Notes under the pieces: model-generated | What the model was told of the DNA's origin: nothing | The model's input: the letters and a program-made list of their open reading frames with translations, nothing else | Database searches by the model: none | Position numbers and translations under genes: made by a program | NCBI RefSeq assembly: GCF_029893965.1 | Contig: NZ_JARXXP010000001.1 | Location: 62,001 to 126,000 of the forward strand | Origin: Paenibacillus sp. PastM-3 | GTDB lineage: Bacteria > Bacillota > Bacilli > Paenibacillales > Paenibacillaceae | DNA: 64,000 nucleotides | Reading direction: 5' to 3' | Shown: piece after piece, positions 60,378-64,000 of the stretch | How the letters are laid out: each line of letters starts with the position of its first letter | Position numbering within the stretch: position 1 is the stretch's first letter

Positions 60378-60810
60378 TGACAGCGCTTTTTACCGCCCAT
60401 GAATGATGCTCATGAAAAAATAAATAGTCAGTTTCGCTCCTATGCACCCACTGTAACTCATGATCGTCTTCAACGGGCCTGTTTACCTGCGCAATCAATC
60501 TCGCTGTAAAGAAATAGCCAAGGTTTAAAATCGGCATGTTTTGTGGGCTGATGAAATATCTCTGTGCTCTCCCTAAGTAGTGATCGATCTCTGCTGTATG
60601 TCCCGTTTCTTCTAACAACTCACGGAGTAAGCTTTGTTCCGGTGTTTCGCCGTTTTCGATCCCGCCGCCGGGTAAAAAGCTTCCCTTAGCAGTAAGGATT
60701 GTCGCGATGCACTCATGATCATCAATAACCGCGTAGCTGCTTTCTCTGCGCTGATATTCCAGCCGGCAGTCCTTTACGCCAAAAGTCAGTATGTTGTCCG
60801 TGATCTTCAC
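60361..60810 (-). CDS. Nudix hydrolase
   Basis: 149 residues with a complete Nudix box: GGGIENGETPEQSLLREL then LEETGH (about residues 47-70). Cleaves a nucleoside diphosphate linked to another moiety; the substrate is unknown. The start is GTG 60810 with only a weak ribosome site (GAGG abutting the GTG), so translation may be low. Confidence 0.88.
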   Translation of the reverse strand: MKITDNILTFGVKDCRLEYQRRESSYAVIDDHECIATILTAKGSFLPGGGIENGETPEQSLLRELLEETGHTAEIDHYLGRAQRYFISPQNMPILNLGYFFTARLIAQVNRPVEDDHELQWVHRSETDYLFFHEHHSWAVKSAVSQLSK

Positions 60811-61160
60811 CTCAAGCTTTTAGTATATTAAGGCTATCATTTCTACATTAATGCAGGGTTATCCTTTAAGTGAGGCTGACTTACTGGGATATTAGCCGGA
60901 AAAAGGGGAAACATATCGCTGAAGGTGCCGGATAGACTCCGGACCTGCTTTGGAATGCTTTGGCTGAATTGGGCATGAATGTGTGCAAAAGCTGTTCCGG
61001 GGGATTCCTGTTCATTCCGGTGAATCCAGGTTTAAATAGCGGTAACCATATGATAGCGCTTTTTGCTTCCGGATTGTCCGATGTGATATACTGCGGTAGA
61101 CTTCATTCTTTTGTAGCTTACATCCAGGTAACCTCCTGTTTCGCAGTAGTCTACTAATGT
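60811..61160. other. Intergenic stretch upstream of glnR
   Basis: No supported gene. It contains GCCGGATAGACTCCGGAC-type short hairpins and ORFs without ribosome sites or family resemblance. Confidence 0.4.
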
Positions 61161-61211
61161 TGTAAAGAAAACTTACATACCATTGACACGCCAAATTAAG
61201 AAATGTACAAT
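61161..61211 (+). promoter_or_regulatory. GlnR box and promoter of glnRA
   Basis: TGTAAAGAAAACTTACA (61161-61177) fits the GlnR/TnrA consensus TGTNA-N7-TNACA exactly. It is followed by TTGACA (61183-61188), a 17-bp spacer and TACAAT (61206-61211). Autorepression of glnRA under nitrogen excess is expected from B. subtilis. Confidence 0.85.
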
Positions 61212-61248
61212 GAGATGAGAAAAAGATCATTGGAAGGTTGGATGAGTC

Positions 61249-61659
61249 ATGGGTGATGAAATCCGCAGAAATATGGCATTATTTCCTATAGGAATCGTAA
61301 TGAAGCTAACCGATTTATCTGCTAGACAAATTCGTTATTATGAGCAGCACAGCCTGATCGTACCTGCGCGTACCTCCGGCAACCAGCGTTTGTTCTCGTT
61401 TAATGATGTTGAGCGCCTATTGGAGATCAAGGCACTGATTGAGAAGGGGGTTAACATTGCCGGCATTAAGCAGGTGATGAATCCAGTCTCGAAGGAATCC
61501 GAAGAAGCTACGGTTATTACCCCTGACACAGAGGTTAGACGTAGAGAGTTGTCTGATTCACAGCTTCACCGTTTGCTTAAGCAGGAACTGGTTTCCGGTA
61601 AAAGACCGGGACAAGTATCTCTTATTCAAGGCGAGCTATCCCGGTTTTTTAATAAATAA
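61249..61659 (+). CDS. glnR: Glutamine synthetase repressor GlnR (MerR family)
   Basis: 136 residues. The MerR-type HTH (MKLTDLSARQIRYYEQHSLI, RLFSFNDVERLLEIKALIEKG) precedes a short C-terminal tail that in GlnR senses feedback-inhibited glutamine synthetase. Preceded by its own consensus operator and followed 32 bp later by glnA. Confidence 0.95.
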   Translation: MGDEIRRNMALFPIGIVMKLTDLSARQIRYYEQHSLIVPARTSGNQRLFSFNDVERLLEIKALIEKGVNIAGIKQVMNPVSKESEEATVITPDTEVRRRELSDSQLHRLLKQELVSGKRPGQVSLIQGELSRFFNK

Positions 61660-61691
61660 ACTAATTAGAGTGTTGAAAGGGAGAGGGTATC

Positions 61692-63020
61692 GTGAGCTTT
61701 TCTAAAGAGGATATTATGCGCATTGCCAAGGAAGAAAACGTCCGTTTTATTCGTCTGCAGTTTACCGACCTGCTGGGAACGATCAAAAACGTTGAAATTC
61801 CCGTGAGTCAGCTTGAAAAAGCGCTTGACAATAAAATGATGTTTGACGGATCTTCCATCGAAGGTTATGTGCGTATTGAGGAATCTGATATGTACCTGTA
61901 TCCGGACCTTAGCACCTGGGTTATCTTCCCGTGGGTGACTGACAGCCGGGTGGCACGTCTGATTTGTGATGTGTACATGCCTGACGGAACACCGTTTGCC
62001 GGCGATCCGCGCGGTATTCTGAAGCGTTGTCTTCAGGAAGCCGAAGAGATGGGCTTTACAGCCATGAACGTTGGACCGGAGCCGGAATTCTTCCTGTTCA
62101 GAACCGACGAGAAGGGCAACCCGACGCAGGAACTGAATGACCAGGGTGGATATTTCGATTTGGCGCCGATGGATCTTGGGGAGAACTGCCGCCGCGAAAT
62201 CGTATTGACCCTTGAGGAAATGGGCTTTGAGATCGAAGCCTCCCACCATGAGGTAGCTTCCGGCCAGCATGAAATTGACTTCAAATATGCGGATGCCATC
62301 AAGGCCGCTGACCAGATTCAGACCTTCAAGCTCGTCGTGAAGACGGTAGCCCGTCAGCACGGCCTGCATGCAACTTTTATGCCTAAGCCTCTTTTTGGTA
62401 TGAACGGATCCGGTATGCACGCACACCAATCCTTGTTCAAAGGCAATGAGAATGTGTTCTACGATGAGAGCGATACGTTGGGCCTGAGCAAAACGGCACG
62501 GTACTATATGGCGGGGATCCTGAAGCATGCACGTGCTTTTGCCGCTATTACTAACCCTACCGTTAACTCTTACAAGCGTCTGGTTCCAGGCTACGAAGCT
62601 CCTTGTTATGTAGCATGGTCTGCAAGCAACCGCAGCCCGATGATCCGTATCCCGGCTTCCAGAGGCCTCAGCACACGCATCGAGGTCCGCAATCCGGACC
62701 CTGCTGCTAACCCGTACCTTGCACTGGCTGTAATGCTTAAGGCAGGTCTGGACGGAATCAAACGCCAGCTGGATCTTCCTGCACCAATCGACCGCAACAT
62801 CTATGTGATGTCTGAGGAAGAGCGGATTGAAGAAGGCATCCCGAGCCTGCCGGCTGACCTGAAGGAAGCATTGAACGAAATGATCCGCAGCCATGTCATC
62901 ACCGAAGCCCTCGGCGAACATGCGCTGGCTCACTTCTACGAGCTGAAGGAAATCGAGTGGGATATCTACCGGACCCAGGTTCACGAGTGGGAAAGAGATC
63001 AGTACATGACGCTTTACTAG
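61692..63020 (+). CDS. glnA: Type I glutamine synthetase
   Basis: 442 residues. Makes glutamine from glutamate, ammonia and ATP. Family signatures: [24 protein letters not shown], the Mg/glutamate-site [64 protein letters not shown]. The length and lack of an adenylylation loop match the GSI-alpha type regulated by feedback and by binding GlnR. The start is GTG 61692 after GAAAGGGAGAGG. Confidence 0.97.
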   Translation: MSFSKEDIMRIAKEENVRFIRLQFTDLLGTIKNVEIPVSQLEKALDNKMMFDGSSIEGYVRIEESDMYLYPDLSTWVIFPWVTDSRVARLICDVYMPDGTPFAGDPRGILKRCLQEAEEMGFTAMNVGPEPEFFLFRTDEKGNPTQELNDQGGYFDLAPMDLGENCRREIVLTLEEMGFEIEASHHEVASGQHEIDFKYADAIKAADQIQTFKLVVKTVARQHGLHATFMPKPLFGMNGSGMHAHQSLFKGNENVFYDESDTLGLSKTARYYMAGILKHARAFAAITNPTVNSYKRLVPGYEAPCYVAWSASNRSPMIRIPASRGLSTRIEVRNPDPAANPYLALAVMLKAGLDGIKRQLDLPAPIDRNIYVMSEEERIEEGIPSLPADLKEALNEMIRSHVITEALGEHALAHFYELKEIEWDIYRTQVHEWERDQYMTLY

Positions 63021-63030
63021 GATGAAGCAG

Positions 63031-63062
63031 CCCTTGACGCCGTTGGCGTTGAGGGTTTTTTG
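63031..63062 (+). terminator. Terminator after glnRA
   Basis: CCCTTGACGCC-GTT-GGCGTTGAGGG followed by TTTTTTG. Confidence 0.85.
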
Positions 63063-63226
63063 TTGTGTGGATGTGGAAGCGGAGAGGGGCGCTGAGATTC
63101 GTGGTGCCCACAAAATGCCCGCGAAATAATGGGGGGTATTCGAGGGTGGTTTTCATATGTGCTTCAATCTTTTGGAAATGTGGGCATATACATCTGATGT
63201 AACTTTTTGCTGCTGTGTTCCAATCG

Positions 63227-63292
63227 CTACTTCTTCTTTTTAAAGAAACCAAACACAAACAAGAGAATTAAAACAACGATTATAAATTTCAT
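63227..63292 (-). CDS. 21-residue hydrophobic peptide
   Basis: Begins MKFIIVVLILLFVF and ends with a KKKK tail: a single TM helix with a charged C-terminus. AGAGGTGAT lies 5 nt before the ATG on the minus strand. Such peptides include type I toxins and small membrane regulators; no antisense RNA is evident by eye. Position 63063-63226 shows nothing else. Confidence 0.5.
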   Translation of the reverse strand: MKFIIVVLILLFVFGFFKKKK

Positions 63293-63560
63293 CGGTATCA
63301 CCTCTTTTTTGGGATTATAGCATGATCATTTGATATAGGGAATAGATAGCTGCGGTGGATCAAGCAGATGCAGCAGAAGGCCGGAACAGCTGGAGTAGAG
63401 AAAGAATACGATTTGTCCATGACTGAAGTAAATGCCTTATAGATTGGTACGATGCCGGCGTAGGCCCGACGAAATATGCATTCACCAAAACATGAGTAGG
63501 CAGCAGACGAAGAATAATAATCATTAATTTCAATTAACCCGCCGGTCTTATGTCTGATGG
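63293..63560. other. Intergenic stretch without supported gene
   Basis: A 90-codon minus-strand frame exists (to 63570), but it overlaps the next gene, lacks a clear ribosome site and has no recognisable family. Confidence 0.35.
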
Positions 63561-63758
63561 TTACCTGCAATCAAAAACATATGAAATAATTTTTATTGAC
63601 TCCTTAGCGATAGTGAGCTTACCAAAGCCGGTATCTAAATTTATGTAATTGTAGTTAAAACCATATACCAGCCAGCCTGCGAATATATCGCCATTCACTA
63701 ATTGGATTTTTACCGGTTCTTGTTTCATAATGGCTTCTTCAATGAGCTTCATGTCCAT
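63561..63758 (-). CDS. Small Sm-like hypothetical protein
   Basis: 65 residues. The segment VKIQLVNGDIFAGWLVYGF followed by NYINLDTGFGKLTIAKESI has the beta-strand pattern and NGD-x-x-x-G turn of LSM/Sm-like domains, but no clear Hfq signature. GGTGGTGAAAT precedes ATG 63758. The function is unknown. Confidence 0.5.
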   Translation of the reverse strand: MDMKLIEEAIMKQEPVKIQLVNGDIFAGWLVYGFNYNYINLDTGFGKLTIAKESIKIISYVFDCR

Positions 63759-63807
63759 ATGATTTCACCACCCGTATATTTTGGGATAAATTTCAATTCT
63801 GATAAAA

Positions 63808-63833
63808 AAAGAACCTTTAACAAAAGGTTCTTT
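63808..63833. terminator. Terminator-like hairpin near the window end
   Basis: AAAGAACCTTT / AAAGGTTCTTT stem with flanking A and T runs. The remaining 63834-64000 is AT-rich with no gene. Confidence 0.6.
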
Positions 63834-64000
63834 AGTAAATCTCAAACCCTACTCTTTGCATGTGCCTCTAACAACTCAATAATTCATCTGGTAAATATTA
63901 TAAATAATTGATATGAATTTGCAATATATTTCACGGTTTGTTTACAAAAAAATTTTGAATATGATTATCAAAGCGAATGTGTCTTTCGTCCGTGCTAAAA

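Noticed and set aside
63298-63570. 90-residue minus-strand frame
   Set aside because: It overlaps the better-supported Sm-like gene, has no clear ribosome site and an irregular composition.

Overview
The window looks like chromosome from a spore-forming Bacillota of the Paenibacillus type. I base this on content and gene order, not a database search: spore genes (cotE, spoVK), a bacillithiol-pathway reductase (ypdA), hfq-miaA-mutSL and glnRA in the Bacillus order, frequent GTG/TTG starts with strong AGGAGG-type ribosome sites, and moderate-to-high GC. No rRNA, tRNA, insertion sequence, prophage or CRISPR array was found.

Layout. (1) 0.3-2.4 kb: miaB-ricA. (2) 2.5-40 kb: a variable block between ricA and cotE, two genes that are close neighbours in Bacillus subtilis. 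It holds an NAD-salvage operon (NrtR-like Nudix protein, pncA, pncB); a two-gene 2-oxoacid:ferredoxin oxidoreductase made of fused subunits; moaB; a CobW-type metal GTPase and a Cys-rich four-helix (Csp-like) protein; several ABC transporters, including a BmrC/BmrD-like heterodimeric exporter; ypdA; an ArsR-DUF2087 regulator; an RsgA-type GTPase; azoR; a lipoprotein alpha-amylase; an SsuABC/ThiXYZ-like importer; an aromatic-acid-exporter-like protein; and an HD-GYP protein. (3) 40-51.5 kb: cotE, a putative amidoligase, an acetyltransferase, mutS, mutL, a methyltransferase, miaA, hfq. (4) 51.5-59.6 kb: a class A penicillin-binding protein with a Gly-Asn tail, a DUF402 phosphatase, a DUF218 protein, spoVK, hflX, ynbB. 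(5) 59.7-64 kb: a frameshifted gene, a Nudix hydrolase, glnR-glnA under a perfect GlnR box, then small minus-strand genes.

How the genes fit together. miaA and miaB together supply both steps of ms2i6A37 tRNA modification. mutS/mutL form the mismatch-repair pair. pncA/pncB with the NrtR-like protein form a nicotinamide-to-nicotinate-mononucleotide salvage unit. glnR/glnA is the nitrogen-control operon.

Most interesting signals. (a) Upstream of the RsgA-like GTPase are a sigma-A promoter, an unannotated 28-codon leader ORF with a good ribosome site, an intrinsic terminator, three nested stem-loops and a second terminator that shares its 3' arm with the first. This looks like an undescribed attenuation or cis-regulatory RNA. 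(b) The bmrCD-like operon has a similar arrangement: a 30-codon leader ORF, two hairpins and an attenuator. Leader-peptide control is known for B. subtilis bmrCD. (c) Two inverted copies of a non-coding element of about 190 bp, each built from four degenerate quasi-palindromes at about 51-58 bp spacing, flank the amidoligase-GNAT-mutS segment. (d) An orphan protein carries the RX4HXY motif of HepT/HEPN toxins. (e) Tiny unannotated genes include a 21-residue hydrophobic peptide downstream of glnA.
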